Below, piece by piece: positions 12,439-23,931 of a DNA stretch of 64,000 nucleotides. This DNA is from Humulus lupulus (lineage: Eukaryota > Streptophyta > Magnoliopsida > Rosales > Cannabaceae). The notes under the pieces were generated by a model. It was given only the letters and a program-made list of their open reading frames with translations, had not been told where the DNA came from and searched no databases. The DNA is taken from contig NC_084793.1 in NCBI RefSeq assembly GCF_963169125.1, forward strand, positions 136,936,297 to 137,000,296, written 5' to 3'. The translations under genes were made by a program, and so were the position numbers. Numbering within the stretch: position 1 is the stretch's first letter; each line of letters starts with the position of its first letter.

Positions 12439-13020
12439 TGTTTACCCAAAAAAGATTCACTTGATGACGTGGCAAGATTAGTACGTACGTGGGATGCACG
12501 TGACTGTCTATTTGGTTTCGTTCTGGTCGACCATCGACCAGAGGAGAATTTGTACTACAGAGGGCATGTTTCATAAGTGACTAGAGCTGGTCACACTATA
12601 TCAGATAGTTTCTAAAGATATTTGATCTTGCTTTTATGTAAAAAGTGTAATTTCCATTATTATTCAGATATGTTTGTATTAAATGTAATCAAGGCCCATC
12701 GACCCATAAGTAGATCCTTGAGCCTATAAATAAGACTAAAAGGGCTCATGAGAGGGGGCTGGGAAGAGACTCAAAGAGAGAAAATTATTGTTTTTACGCA
12801 ATACTTTGTATCTATTATTGAGTTTGTGAAACTTGGTAAACCCTTGTTTACTGATCGCAGGTTCTCATTACATTAATAAGAACATTAAGACATAGGTCAT
12901 TACCATCACTTGGGGCCGAACCACTCTAAATCCTGGTGCCATTTATCTTCTTGACTTGAATTCATTTAATTTCTATCGTTTTACTTGACTCCGTGTCGTT
13001 GACCAAATCAAGGGTCAACA
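12439..13020 (+). repeat. 5' LTR of Tat element A
   Basis: 582 bp, TG...CA. It contains a perfect hairpin ctggtcga/tcgaccag (12523-12541, loop cca), a TATA box at 12725, and a 3' block 'ttggggccgaaccactctaa' (about 12910-12930) that is shared with the LTRs of elements B and D. Confidence 0.9.
12725..12732 (+). promoter_or_regulatory. TATA box of the element A 5' LTR
   Basis: 'cctataaataag' is the only strong TATA motif in the LTR. The same motif is at 23633 in the 3' LTR, at 34459 in element D and at 54029 in element B, always upstream of the conserved ccgaaccac block. This supports a U3 promoter. Confidence 0.7.
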
Positions 13021-13041
13021 TTTTGGTGCTTTCATTGAGAG
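13021..13041 (+). promoter_or_regulatory. Putative primer-binding site of Tat element A
   Basis: Directly after the LTR comes 'ttttggtgctttcattgaga'. The same sequence follows the LTR of element B (54342), and element D has it with one change (34745, ttttg for ttcat at the centre). Position and conservation mark it as the tRNA primer site. I cannot name the tRNA. Confidence 0.65.
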
Positions 13042-13069
13042 TTGAACTCAAGACCTCCAAGAAGATCGA

Positions 13070-15402
13070 ATGGCTAAAACAACTAGGAAAACTCGGCAAA
13101 CCTCTGGGAATGTGCCAAATCAACCTCCTCCACAAGGTGTAGCTGAGGATGAGCCACAGGTGGAATTGGAAGAGGAGGAGATGGATGCTGAAACTTTGAG
13201 GATGACTTTGATTGTGTTGCAAGAAGAATTAGCTAATTTGAGAGATAATCAAAAGAATGTGGCTGAAACAATGGTGTTGCAGCAGAGGGAGATTGATCGG
13301 CAATGCCAAGCACTGAGTGAGCGGCAAGCTGACATGGACCGCCGACAAAGGGATACCACTGCGGCCTTGGAGGCAGCCATTCAATTGGTACGAGGACAGC
13401 CTACACATGCCTCCCAACCGGAGCAGCCACCTAGTACGCATCCACAACAAAATCCACATTCAGAGCATCCCCAGCATCACAACAATCTACCACAACCAAT
13501 GAATCCTCAGAGGCCAAAGCAACCCCCTGCTACTCAATAGGAGAGGCCATTCTAGGATCCTGAGCAGCAACCACCCTCTCGCGTTGGTCAAGAAAACACC
13601 CAGCAGTGAAGGCAGAATAGGGACGGATAGCATCCTAGAAGCCCTAGGCGCCAGATGGCTGAGGAACAAAACCCTCCGAGTAGAGGACAACATCCTTTGG
13701 GTAGTAGAAGGCAGGTGGAGTCAGGCTCTGTTGTCAGGGATCCCCCACTACATAATAATTCTAAGGAACCTACCGACCAATGCAGGCCTCCACCTATCTA
13801 TCGGGACATTCCAACAGGGAGAGAGGGAAATAGTACGAACAGCAGATCGCACCGTCATAGGTCACAATTTAGAGATGGCCATGATTATAATGAGGCGAAC
13901 TCTGGAAAGAGGAATGCTGGTCGACGGCAAGAGGAGAGGGGTGAAGGACAGAACCCTCCACCAATGGAGAATCGACCAATAAGCCAGAACACTGGGGGGC
14001 AACCTAAACAGCCCAATGTCTTTGACCGATTAGGGGTAAGTGAGCAAAGGCCTATGGAAGAAGATCTGAGGAATACACTTAATGATCGAATGGAAAGGCA
14101 TGGCGAGTACTTCCCCCCAGCACCGGTCACTCCAGCAGTACTAGATGTTGTGCAGGCCCAGCTAGATGCCTTAAATTAGGCCATCCAGCAACTAGTTGGG
14201 AATGGGACATCCCATATAGAATTTGATCAGAGAAAGGGCACCCAATTTGTACATAGAATTGATGTGGCAGAAACTCCAAGCAAGTTTAAAATGCCAGTCT
14301 TGCCCAACTTCATTGGATTGGAAGATCATCTATCTCACATTAACAAATTCGAGATACAGATGGACATCCAGAAGGTGTCAGACAATGCTCGGTGCATAAT
14401 TTTTCCTGCCACTTTATCCGAAACTGCTCAAGAGGGGTATTTCAAATTCCCCCTAGCCAATATAGTTTCTTGGGAAATGTTCGTAAAGGAGTTTTATGGA
14501 CAGTTCTATGCTAGTCGAGTACATCTGACTGAGGCCAATCAACTGGTCAAAATACGCCAGAAGGAAGGAGAGACCCTGAAGGGGTATATTCAACGATTCA
14601 TGCGAGTAGCTGCTGGGACCAAAATGGTTAGGGATGAGGGAAAGATGATGGCTCTCACTGCTGGGGTACGGCGCCACTCATCCCTTTGGAACAGTTTGTA
14701 AACGAATGGAGTCAAGAGCACTCAAGAATTTCTGGATCGAGCAGACAGGTATATCAAGATCGAGAAAGCCATCGCCAATGAAGGAAAGTCTCCTACAAAC
14801 GACCAGGGCCAGATTGAAGACCCCACCAAAGCTGCCAATGGATCTAGGAAAACCAATGGCAACGGCAAAATAATGGGAAGAATGGGGGAAAGAGGGCGAG
14901 CCACGAGCCTACAACATCTGATAACAAGCGCCCAAAACAGCATAGATACGAGTCGAGGTTCACCAATTACACAGCCCTAGTCAATAGATGAGCGGAGGTA
15001 TCAGGCCAGTCACACTACTATTCCCTTTAGGCGACTAGCCTCAATTAGGAAAGATATATCCAAGAGAGATACTACCAAGTTTTGTCGTTTTCATAACGAC
15101 TATGGCCATGACACTAACGAGTGCAACCAGCTCAAGGATGAGATTGAGTTCCTTATCAGAAAAGGACATCTGAGGAGGTATGTGCTAGCAGCTAGAGGTT
15201 CTTAGCAAGAGGCTTAAGGAGGCAACAAGCAGGCCCCTGTACGCCAATGCTTGCCTCCTTTACAGCTAGCTCCAGTCGCTGGTACATTGTTGACCATCTG
15301 CGGAGGACCACACATAGCAGGTGACAGTGGGAAGGCAATAAAAAGGTATGCCAGAACCTTACGTCGTGATCAGGATATTGAAATGCTGAACGTCGAGGAG
15401 TG
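13070..15402 (+). pseudogene. gag: gag of Tat element A, broken
   Basis: The capsid-forming protein of the element. It starts 49 bases after the LTR with MAKTTRKTRQTSG. The first part (to 13540) is acidic, then a Gln/Arg-rich coiled coil with heptads such as VLQQREIDRQCQALSERQAD, and ends in TAG. The core gag fold lies at 14264-14701: PNFIGLEDHLSHINKFEIQM, then 'TAQEGYFKF' where element B has TAQEWYWKF. A zinc-knuckle-like block CRFHNDYGHDTNEC (C-x2-H-x4-H-x4-C) is at 15089-15130. At least three frame changes and several stops separate these parts. Element B gives the intact reading to compare with. Confidence 0.85.
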
Positions 15403-15479
15403 AACTCCCAAAAAAGCTCAAACAGAGGAAGAATCAATAACTTTCTCCAAGCTAGATGCTCAGCATGTTTGATTTCCCC

Positions 15480-16005
15480 ATTCAGATCCTCTGGTCATGG
15501 ATGTTCCAATCGCCAACATGATGGTCAAGCAAGTGTTGGTGGATACAGGAAACTCGGTCAACATTTTGTATAAATATTCACTGGAAAGAATGAAATTATC
15601 GGTGCAAGATTTGGAACCATGAAACCAAACCATTTATGGTTTTTCCGGCGAAGAACTCGCGCCAACTGGGTCAATCAGGCTTCTGGTCACAGCAGGGGCT
15701 GCACCTGCGAGCAGGACATTACTCGCTACTTTCATAGTAGTTGATTGTCCTTCTACATATAATGCTGTGATTGGAAGGCCCATTCTCGTCGATCTACGGG
15801 CAGTGACCTCAGTATGGCATTTGTCCATGAAGTTTCCAAGCGACGTAGGAATTGGATGCGTGTTGTGAAACCAGCGAGAAGCACAGGAATGTTATAATTC
15901 CTCAATCACAAAAGCAAAAAGAGGCGGATCGGGAGAAAAGGCCAAAAAAAAAGGTTGCCAATGATAAATGAAACACAAACCCAATCAGGTGAACAGGTCA
16001 CCAAA
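15480..16005 (+). pseudogene. Protease of Tat element A, broken
   Basis: Retroviral-type aspartic protease that would mature the polyprotein. The active-site stretch reads LVDTGNSVNILYKYSLERM (15536-15592). The second conserved block reads FIVVDCPSTYNAVIGRPIL (near 15732-15788), with the usual Ile-Gly-Arg. Stops at 15620 (EP*NQTIYGF) and 15866 interrupt it. The frame ends at TAG 16006, which is shared with element B. Confidence 0.8.
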
Positions 16006-16053
16006 TAGGGTGTTGCCCAAAGTGAGGATAGGGACTTAGATCCTCGCTTTGGG
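16006..16053 (+). promoter_or_regulatory. TAG plus hairpin between protease and RT, element A
   Basis: In-frame TAG at 16006-16008, a 7-base spacer ggtgttg, then a 12-bp stem (16016-16027 with 16042-16053) around a 14-base loop. One pair is G-T; the other 11 are Watson-Crick. The reading frame continues GVAQSEDRDLDPRFGD behind the stop. The element B counterpart is at 57375-57422. Readthrough is an inference. Confidence 0.6.
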
Positions 16054-19000
16054 GATTTTGAATAGAATGTTGGACCCTTGGAGGACCTCGAGGAGGTCCA
16101 ATTAGAAGAAGCAAATTCGACCAAGGTTGTGAAAGTCGGTAAAAACTTAGAGACAACAACAAAAAACAAACTGGTGGAATTTTTGAAGGAGCACCAGGAG
16201 GTGTTTTCCTAGTCGCATAAAGATATGGTTGGGATAGACCCAGTGGTGATTAGCCATGTCTTAAATATAGACAAAAACTTTCCACCTGTACAACAAAAAA
16301 GAAGGCTGCTCGACAAAGACAGATCAAAGGCCCTAAAAGAAGAAGTCAAGAAGCTGAAGGAAAATTGATTCATCAGGGTAGCATTTTATCCATTCTGAAT
16401 GGCAAGTGGAGGGTGTGTGTGGATTTCATAGACCTTAATAAAGCCTGCCTGAAGGATTGTTTCCCACTTCCAAGAATCGACCAACTGGTCGATGCTACAT
16501 CAGGGCATGAAATTTTATCGTTCATGGATGCATACTCTGGATACAATCAAATTAGTATGCATCCACCTGACGAGGATCACACTAGCTTTCAAAGAGATAT
16601 GGGACTTTACTGTTATAAAGTAATGCCCTTCGGTTTGAAAATGTTGGTGAGACTTACCAGCGACTAGTCAACCATATGTTCAAAGAGTTGATCGGCGTTA
16701 ACATGGAGGTATATGTTGACAACATGCTGGTCAAGTCAAAAAAGGTCGAAGAACACATCAAAGACCTGCAAGAATGCTTCAGCATCTTGAAAAAATGTCA
16801 GATGAAGCTGAACCCTCTCAAGTGTTCCTTTGGTGTTGGATCGAGAAATTTTTTGGGATTCATAGTAAACTCACGAGGAATCGAAGCTAATCCCGAAAAA
16901 AATCAGGCACTGATTGAGATGCAGTCTCCTACCAAGATAAAAGATGTTCAAAGCCTAACCGGAAGAATTGCCGCTCTTAGTAGATTCATATCCAAGTCAA
17001 CGGACAAGTGTGTTCCATTTTTTAATCTACTCAGGGGCAACAAGAAGTTTGAATCGGCAGAAGAGTACGAGCAGGCCTTTCAGGCGCTAAAATCCCACAT
17101 GTCGCAACCACCAAACTTGTCCAAACCAGTCGAAAAAGAAACTTTGTTCATCTACTTGGCAATCACAGAGTATGCTGCTAATGCTGTTTTAATCAGAGAA
17201 GAAGACAACACTCATAAAGTAGTATACTATGTAAGCAAGAGGTTTGTGGGGGCAGAATTACAGTATCCACCCATAGAAAAGTTGGCCTATTGCTTTATTC
17301 TAGCCTTTATGAAGCTGCGACCCTATTTTCAAGCTCACCCATCGTGGTACTCACCAACCAGCCATTACGACAAGTCTTGCAAAAACCAGAAGTCGCGGGT
17401 CGATTATTAAAATGGGCAGTTGAACTAGGGCAGTTCAAAATTTCCTATTCTCCACGCGCAGCTATGAAAGGACAAGCTCTAGTAGATTTCGTCGCAGAAT
17501 TCACCAGAATCCCAATTAGCGAACCGATGGAAGCAACTGAAAGTCAAAATCATGCTCCTCCCTAGAAGTTGTTCGTAGATGACTCGTCCAACGAGCACAA
17601 TGCAAGAGCAGGTTTGATTTTGATCACACCCGAAGGACCTAGGTTCCATTGTGCAATCAGATTCAACTTTACAGCATCCAACAATGAAGCCAAGTGCGAA
17701 GCTCTGCTCGCAAGATTAAGACTAGCTAAGGATATGGATATAAAATCACTAGAGATATATAGCGATTCCCAGCTAGTCGTTAATCAAATTATGGGAGAAT
17801 ATCAAGCTAGGGGTCTCACGATGGTTGCTTATTTAAACTAAGCAAAGGAATTATTGGCACAATTTCAAAAGTATACTCTCCAACAAGTGCCTCGCGATTA
17901 GAATTCAAATGTTGATGCATTGGCCAAGTTAGCAAGTGCGAAAGATGCTGACGCCTTGAGCATAATACCAGTTGAGCATTTGTTGGCACCGAGCATTCAA
18001 ATGGAAGAATCCTCACTAGTGATTCAAATGACAGACACGTGGATGACGCCCATCATCGAATATCTCGAACAGGGATTACTGCAAGTGGAAAGGAACAAAG
18101 CGAGAACGCTTCAAAGACATTCAGATTGATTTATTCTGGTCGACGGAAATTTGTATAGAAGAGGATACTCAATGCCTTTGTTACGATGTGTTTCTAAGGA
18201 GAAAGCCAAGGAACTGATGCAAGAGGTCCATGAAGGTTTCTGTGGAGATCACGCTGGGGGCAGAGTTTGTCGTAAAAGATTCTAAGGCAAGGGTATTTCT
18301 GGCCTACCATGAATGAGGACTCTATGAATTACTTTAGAAAATGTGACAAGTGCCAGAGATTCTCCAAGATACCGCGAGCAGTCCCAAATGAGTTCAAACA
18401 AATGCAAAGCCTGTGGCCATTCGTAGTAAAGGGAATTGATTTGATCGGGTCTTTACCTATAGAAAAAGGGAATGTCAAGTATGCAGTAGTTGGTGTTGAC
18501 TACTTTACAAAATGGGCCGAAGTTGAGCCATTAGCAAAAATAACGACCAAGAAAGTATTGGACTTTGTTGTCAAGAACATCATATGTCGATATGGGTTGC
18601 CAAGAAAAATTTTCTCAGATAATGGCACACAATTTGACAATGATCTTTTTACTGATTTCTGCGAACGGCATGGAATTATAAAAAAAAATTCATCGGTAGC
18701 TCATCCACAAGCAAATGGACAAGTCGAGGTCGTTAACAAGACTCTGAAGGACACATTGAAGAAAAGGCTCAAATAAGCAAAAGGGGTGTGGCCAAAATAA
18801 TTACCAGAAGTACTATTGTCATATAGAACATCCCTCCGAACAACAACAGGCCATACACCGTTTTCCTTAGCCTATGGGTATGAAGCCATGTTGCCTATTG
18901 AGCTAAATCCATCATCACATAGAAGGCTAACATACGACCAGAACACTAATGACCAATTATTGATGAAGTCTTTGGACTTAGTCTACGAAAGGAGCGAGCA

Positions 19001-19259
19001 GGCTCAACTTCGAGTAACAGCTTAACGTGAAATACCAACAAAAGTACATGAAAGAAAGTTTAACGTGGGGGATTTGGTACTTAGAATAATTTTTCTAAAC
19101 ACTTGCGATCAGGCTGCCGAAGTGCTCGGACCAAACTGGGAAGGTCCATATTAGATTGAAGAAACACTTCAACCAGGCACATATAAACTTGCTCGCTTAA
19201 ATGGAGATCTCATTCCTCACTATTGGAATGGAGAACACATGCGCAAGTATTACGAATGA
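16054..19259 (+). pseudogene. pol: RT, double RNase H and integrase of Tat element A, broken
   Basis: Sense order: RT N-terminus with HKDMVGIDPVVISHVLN (16218 on); RT palm with FPLPRIDQLVDATSGHE (16464 on) and, at 16712-16723, YVDN in place of YVDD, which removes a catalytic Asp; a first RNase H whose leading DAS is replaced (IYLAITEYAANAVLIRE); a second, archaeal-like RNase H at 17566-18000 with FVDDSSNEH, YSDSQLVVNQI and NVDALAKLASAKD; and integrase at 18205-19259 with CDKCQRFSK, GIDLIGSLP, SDNGTQFDN and GQVEVVNKTLKDTL, ending NGEHMRKYYE. Many stops come from G-to-A changes (for example 16210, Trp to TAG). The RT motif after PFGLK is also shifted by a deletion near 16637. Confidence 0.85.
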
Positions 19260-19935
19260 ACAATTCTTTTTAAAGAATTGACTTGTATTAATTTTACTTT
19301 TTACAAGTTTATGAATAAGGGCTAGTCAATTATATGACTGGTTGCTTACAAGTGTAAGATCAGTTTTTGATCACTCGTACAAACATGATTTTTATCAATT
19401 TATTACGATAAATAAAAGAACTGTGCACAACCAGTTATTCTTGCCAATTATTATATTTATTACAAGTATTTGCTCAGTATGTGTGTTGTTTTGCTATATT
19501 AATCGTTTTGATCATAAGTACGTGTGCAGTAATGTTCGAACAAGACTTGTTCATGGCCAGTGACCGAGAACCTTAAGCTCCTCGATCACTTGGGGGGCGT
19601 ATAAGATACTAAGCAAGCAAAGCATATCAACAAGCATATGTAAACACACGAGCAAAATAAGAGAAAGCATACTACAGCATTTAGAGTATTTTTCAAAACA
19701 TTTAGCTAAATTTTGCAAAATCTAGAAAAAGTGTTATGCTAAGTTCGGTCATACGAACAGATATTATAATAATAGCAAATATTATAATGTCATAATGAAA
19801 TGTCTTTACACCGCGAGCAATTGCTGCTCGGATGTAATAAAAAATTAAAAGAAAAGTTGCCCTACGCAACAAAATTGTCTCAACATTACGAATCGATGTT
19901 CGTATATTTTAGCTACAAATTTAAAAAATCATAAA
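19260..19935. other. Non-coding gap between sense and antisense genes, element A
   Basis: No protein seen. It contains a G-run 'tcacttggggggc' at 19586-19598 that is kept in element B (61146), and a hairpin cgagca/tgctcg near 19818 followed by 'taataaaa'. A and B differ widely elsewhere in this gap. It probably holds the 3' ends of both the sense and the antisense transcripts. Confidence 0.5.
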
Positions 19936-22483
19936 TCATTGTGCAGCTGGAGGAGGAGCTGGCTGAGATTGCTAGTCGTCTGTTGTCCCCACATCCTCTT
20001 CAGCACCTTCAATGCCTGTTGCCAAGGAAATTTCAGGAGACTCCTAAGCGTTCTTTTCCTCTTCTAGGCGAGCAGCGCACTTCGCAAGTTCAACTTGCCT
20101 CATCTGCTCCGGGAGGTAGTCGAAAATTAGCCCCTGGGTTGTTCTTCCAAAATAGATAGAAGCAATTGAAGGTTGCTCCTCTGAACCTCTCCAGGTTTTG
20201 AGAATTGGTTTCCTCGAGCAGCTTTACCCGCCCCTCTAGCTCGGTAGCCTCCTTCATGTTGGCTGCCAAGTCCTCTTGGAGTTTGGTCGATTCTTTGAAG
20301 TTGTTCTCCGAAGCCTCCTTAAACTTTTCTTTGGCAGCAACAGCTTTGCCCAGCTTCTCTTCAACTCCTCGGATAGATTTGCGACTTTTTTTTCAACCCC
20401 CTCAATATTCTCCTCGCATACCTTGAACTCCTCGGCATGTTTGGCCTCTATTTCCTCAGCACGATGCCAACCATGGCTCATGGTTAGGATACTTTGCGAA
20501 TAGAGAAAGTGAAACGGTTAGAGACTTTTAGAGAAAATGTTGCTCGACTGAAACTAAAGAAAAAAAACACACTTACATCGAGGACTTCAGAAAGCCCACG
20601 ATTCATGACCTGGCTGTGCTTCAGTGGGGGAAGATGGGAAAAGGATTCCTGGCTGCGAAGGTGCCTGAACAGTCTTTGTAGCTTCTCATAGGTAGCCTTG
20701 AAGGCGTTGTTCAGCAAATCAGCGGCCAGGGATCACCCTGCCTACTCGAAGGAATGGCCATTGCGAGGAGGAGGAGGAGGGGGCATTGTAGTTATAAAAG
20801 GAGTTGGAGTCGAAGAGTCTTTTGATCGGGCCTTTTTCTTGGAAGGCTCGCTACTGCTCTCCCCAGGGAGCCTTTGGCTCGATTTCTCGTGCTCATCGGA
20901 GCTTCAACAGAGGCGTACATGTCAAAAGCATCTTCAGAAGGCATGACTACAAAACAAAAACAAACGATAAGACAAAGTAGTTTAGAGAAGTAATGGAATA
21001 ATGGAAAGGGAAATTCTAAGTAATATACACGAACTATTATTACTGGTCGATATATTATTTATAGAATTATAGCTACACTCACTGTCTTCCTCAAAGAAGT
21101 CCGAATTAAAATTACTGGTCGTAAATTCAAAGTTTCCATCCCTGTCAAATAAGTGACAGGGGATGGACAAGCTATCTAAAAGTGAGAAGTCTATACCATT
21201 CTCGTCAGAGAATTCAGATATAGGGCCAGTATACTCTGGTAGTTTTTGTTTTCCCCTCCCATGGTGGGCAGGGGCAGCAGCAGCCCGAGGGTTGCTGAGT
21301 GGTTTTTGAATGGTCACTCCCATTGGTCGTCGCCTATGGGGTTGTGACATATCTTGTTGTTGCTCGGGGATTTCCTCTCCAGTAGCACTCCCCGCGATGG
21401 ATTTCCTCACTTCTTGATGAGGTTCCAGAAGGCCGACCAGCCTTAGATTGCTTTCAATAACCAGCTCCTTGATGCTCTTCTCTATGTTCGTCATGTTGGC
21501 TAAGGTTGTGGCCCTTATTTCCATTTCTGGAGTGGGGTCTGGTCGGTGCCATGGACCTAGGCGCAACACCAATTTTCAAAGGATAATGAAAGGAAAATCC
21601 AACAAAAATAAATAACCAGAAAGTCCGACCAGAGATTGAAAAATTTACCTCCTCGAGTGAAGGCCAAGTTGTCAGCAACCAGGTCTGTCGTAAGGAAGTA
21701 CTCCTGGAAGTATATTCCTACGTTGGATTTGTAGGTAACCTCACTCGGGAATATGCGAGCAGATTCCTGGTGGCAGAAGTGGAAAAACCCTGGTGTTGTT
21801 TTGGTTGGGGTTGGATTTAAGATCGACTAGATAGTTGATCTCATGTGGTGTAGGCACAGACCATTTTTTATGGTTGTAAAGGATATAGAGTGCTAATATT
21901 ACTCTATATCCATTGGGTGTCATTTGAAAAAGGGCGACCTCGAAATAATTGGCCACCCCTTGGAAAAATTCGTGCAAGGGCAAGATTGCTCCTACCTCGA
22001 TATGAAATCTCAACCAGGTGCTGAAGGCACCTCCAGACATGTTTTCCCTTTGGTTAGGTGTGGGTTTGTGTAAAGTAATTCCAGGAAGCCCATACTTCTT
22101 GGAATACTTGGCCACCGTCCTGGTCGATATGACACAAGGAGGGGAAACGTACTAGTCCGTTCTGCTCGGGGGCCATCGCGAGGGCGGGCTTTTGGCTGAA
22201 TGTCTGGTGGTGAGAAATTTAGAGGTTGAGGGTCATTTGATGGACCCTCGGTATTGGTTGCTGGTTGGTTAGAAGTATAAGTGGTGGTTGTCTTTTTCTT
22301 ATGAGCTGTGTATTTGACACGACCCATGTGTGTCTGACTGACTGAAGGATTGGTCGTGGGATTTTGATGTGAAAATGAAGGCTCAGGGAAGGGAAAGGAA
22401 GGTTGTTCTTGATCCTCGAATAGCAACGTGAGAAGATCGTCATCTATTGGTCTCTCACCTCCCCAAGGATCGTGCATGAACAT
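19936..22483 (-). pseudogene. Antisense gene of Tat element A (Transposase_28-like plus coiled coil), broken
   Basis: Reads opposite to gag-pol. Start near 22483 (MHDPWGGERPIDDD), then a Transposase_28-like block: FSTWLRFHIEVGAILPLHEF, ALYILYNHKKWSVPTPHEIN and FLTTDLVADNLAFTRG (22070-21650). Candidate introns, minus strand, all GT-AG: 21648-21557, 21082-20947 and 20576-20492. The C-terminal part is coiled coil (EEFKVCEENIEGVEKKVANL) and ends with FNCFYLFWKNNP and VELAKCAARLEEEK, close to the FNCFYQVWK and ELAKCEARAAEE of element B. Two or more frame changes and at least two stops break it. The role is unknown. The domain name is from memory of the Pfam 'putative gypsy type transposon' family. 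Confidence 0.75.
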
Positions 22484-22553
22484 CTGAGAAGTGCAAAGGG
22501 GAAGTGAGAATCTACGACCAATAGATAGATGAAAGAGAATAACAAGGATAACA

Positions 22554-22594
22554 TTGCTCGTGTATAAAACTTAAGCTTTTATACGACCAGCAGC
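22554..22594 (-). promoter_or_regulatory. Conserved stem-loop upstream of the antisense start, element A
   Basis: gtataaaa (22560-22567) pairs with ttttatac (22576-22583) around a 7-base loop, and the flanks ttgctcg and cgaccagca partly extend the stem. Element C has the same structure at 52942-52983, where the outer arms gttgct/agcaac also pair. It lies about 75 bases upstream of the antisense ATG, in a 5' leader or first intron ('cacttctcag' precedes the ATG on the minus strand). Confidence 0.55.
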
Positions 22595-23126
22595 ATCCTA
22601 ATATAAATACTACAAGCATGCAAACAGTTTGAAAAAATGGATCGAAAGGTAAATGTGAAAAAAAAATTCGAGAAAACTTTTTGACTCCGAAAACAGGTGG
22701 GAAAAACCCAGCTTTTCCGAAAACAGTAAAATCGATTTTTCACTTCAATTTCAGGCCCTAAATCAGTACTTCTATGTCCCACATTAATTTCTAAACCTCA
22801 CCTAGTATTTTAGACAACCTAAAATCCCTATTCTAGCATGTTTCTATATATATTTGTATAAACCCGATCACCTGAATAACTTTTTCTCAAGAACAATGGA
22901 GGCACAATAAGAAAACTCATGAAATTTATTCTAGATTGCATAAAAGAGAAGGTGGGTTTGAAACTTACTTGGATTATGACTTGCAAAGGAATTACAAAGT
23001 TTGTTGCTCGGAGCTAATCGAATGCGTCTCGGATCACAGAGGTTTTCTGGGTTTTTTCTTGAAATTTTTTTCTGAGTTCTTGAAGAGAGAGAAAGCTTCG
23101 GTAAAAAGTGAAAATTGGAAAGGTGA

Positions 23127-23136
23127 TATATTTATA
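23127..23136 (-). promoter_or_regulatory. TATA box for the antisense gene, element A
   Basis: On the minus strand 'cagtataaatatatcacc' is followed by a CT-rich stretch with ctttctctctcttcaag, the usual look of a plant 5' leader. The antisense ATG is about 640 bases downstream. It lies just inside the 3' LTR, so the antisense gene would have its own internal promoter. Confidence 0.5.
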
Positions 23137-23346
23137 CTGATCGTGGTGTTGTTGAAAGATAATGATGGGAGTGGGATTTCGATGTATAGGGAATCACAAT
23201 AACCGTCAAAATATTTTCGGGAAACTGTAAAGGTCATGATTTCTTACTTTTTCGAAAAGGTGCTGATAGATGTGACAGGTCAGATGAATAACTGGTCGAG
23301 TAAGTTTATTAAATGCCAGTCGCAGTAAAATAAACCTGGGGGCAAA

Positions 23347-23931
23347 TGTTTACCCAAAAAAGATTCACTTGATGACATGGCAAGATTAGTACACACATGG
23401 GATGCACGTGACTGTCTAATTGGTTACGTTCTGGTCGACCATCGACCAGAGGAGAATTTGTACTACAGAGGGCATGTTTCATAAGCGACAAAAGCTGGTC
23501 GTTGTATATCAGATAGTTTCTAAAGATATTTGATCTCGCATTTATGTAAAAAGTGTAATTTCCATTATTATTCAGAAATGTTTGTATTAAATGTAATCAA
23601 GGCCCATCGGCCCATAAGTAGATCCTTGAGCCTATAAATAAGACTAAAAGGGCTCATGAGAGGGGGCTGGGGAGAGACTCAAAGAGAGAAAATTGTTGTT
23701 TTTACGCAATACTTTGTATCTATTATTGAGCTTGTAAAACTTGGTAAACCTGTGTTTACTGATCACAAGTTCTCATTACATTAATAAGAACACTAAGTGG
23801 ACGTAGGTCATTATCATCACTTGGGGCCGAACCACTCTAAATCCTGGTGACATTTATCTTCTTGACTTGAATTCATCTAATTTATATCATTTTACTTGAC
23901 TCCGTGTCATTGACCAAATCAAGGGTCAACA
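23347..23931 (+). repeat. 3' LTR of Tat element A
   Basis: 585 bp, TG...CA, preceded by the purine-rich 'cctgggggcaaa'. It has the same hairpin (23431-23449), TATA box (23633) and ccgaaccac block as the 5' LTR. By eye the two LTRs differ at roughly 30 positions. Confidence 0.9.

Larger units (their letters stand above)
12439..23931 (+). mobile_element. Tat-like Ty3 element A, complete but dead
   Basis: LTRs lie at 12439-13020 and 23347-23931. They begin 'tgtttacccaaaaaag' and end 'gggtcaaca'. The flanks are taaat on the left and taaac on the right, a 5-bp target duplication with one change. Order inside: putative primer site, gag, protease, RT, degenerate RNase H, second RNase H, integrase, a non-coding gap, then an antisense gene. 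The double RNase H plus extra antisense gene is the known plan of the plant Tat group. By eye the two LTRs differ at roughly 5% of sites, so insertion is not recent. It sits inside the non-coding copia-type element, which is therefore older. Confidence 0.9.

Noticed and set aside
12962..13222. Minus-strand frame over the 5' LTR/gag junction
   Set aside because: Shadow of LTR and gag sequence; no conserved counterpart in element B.
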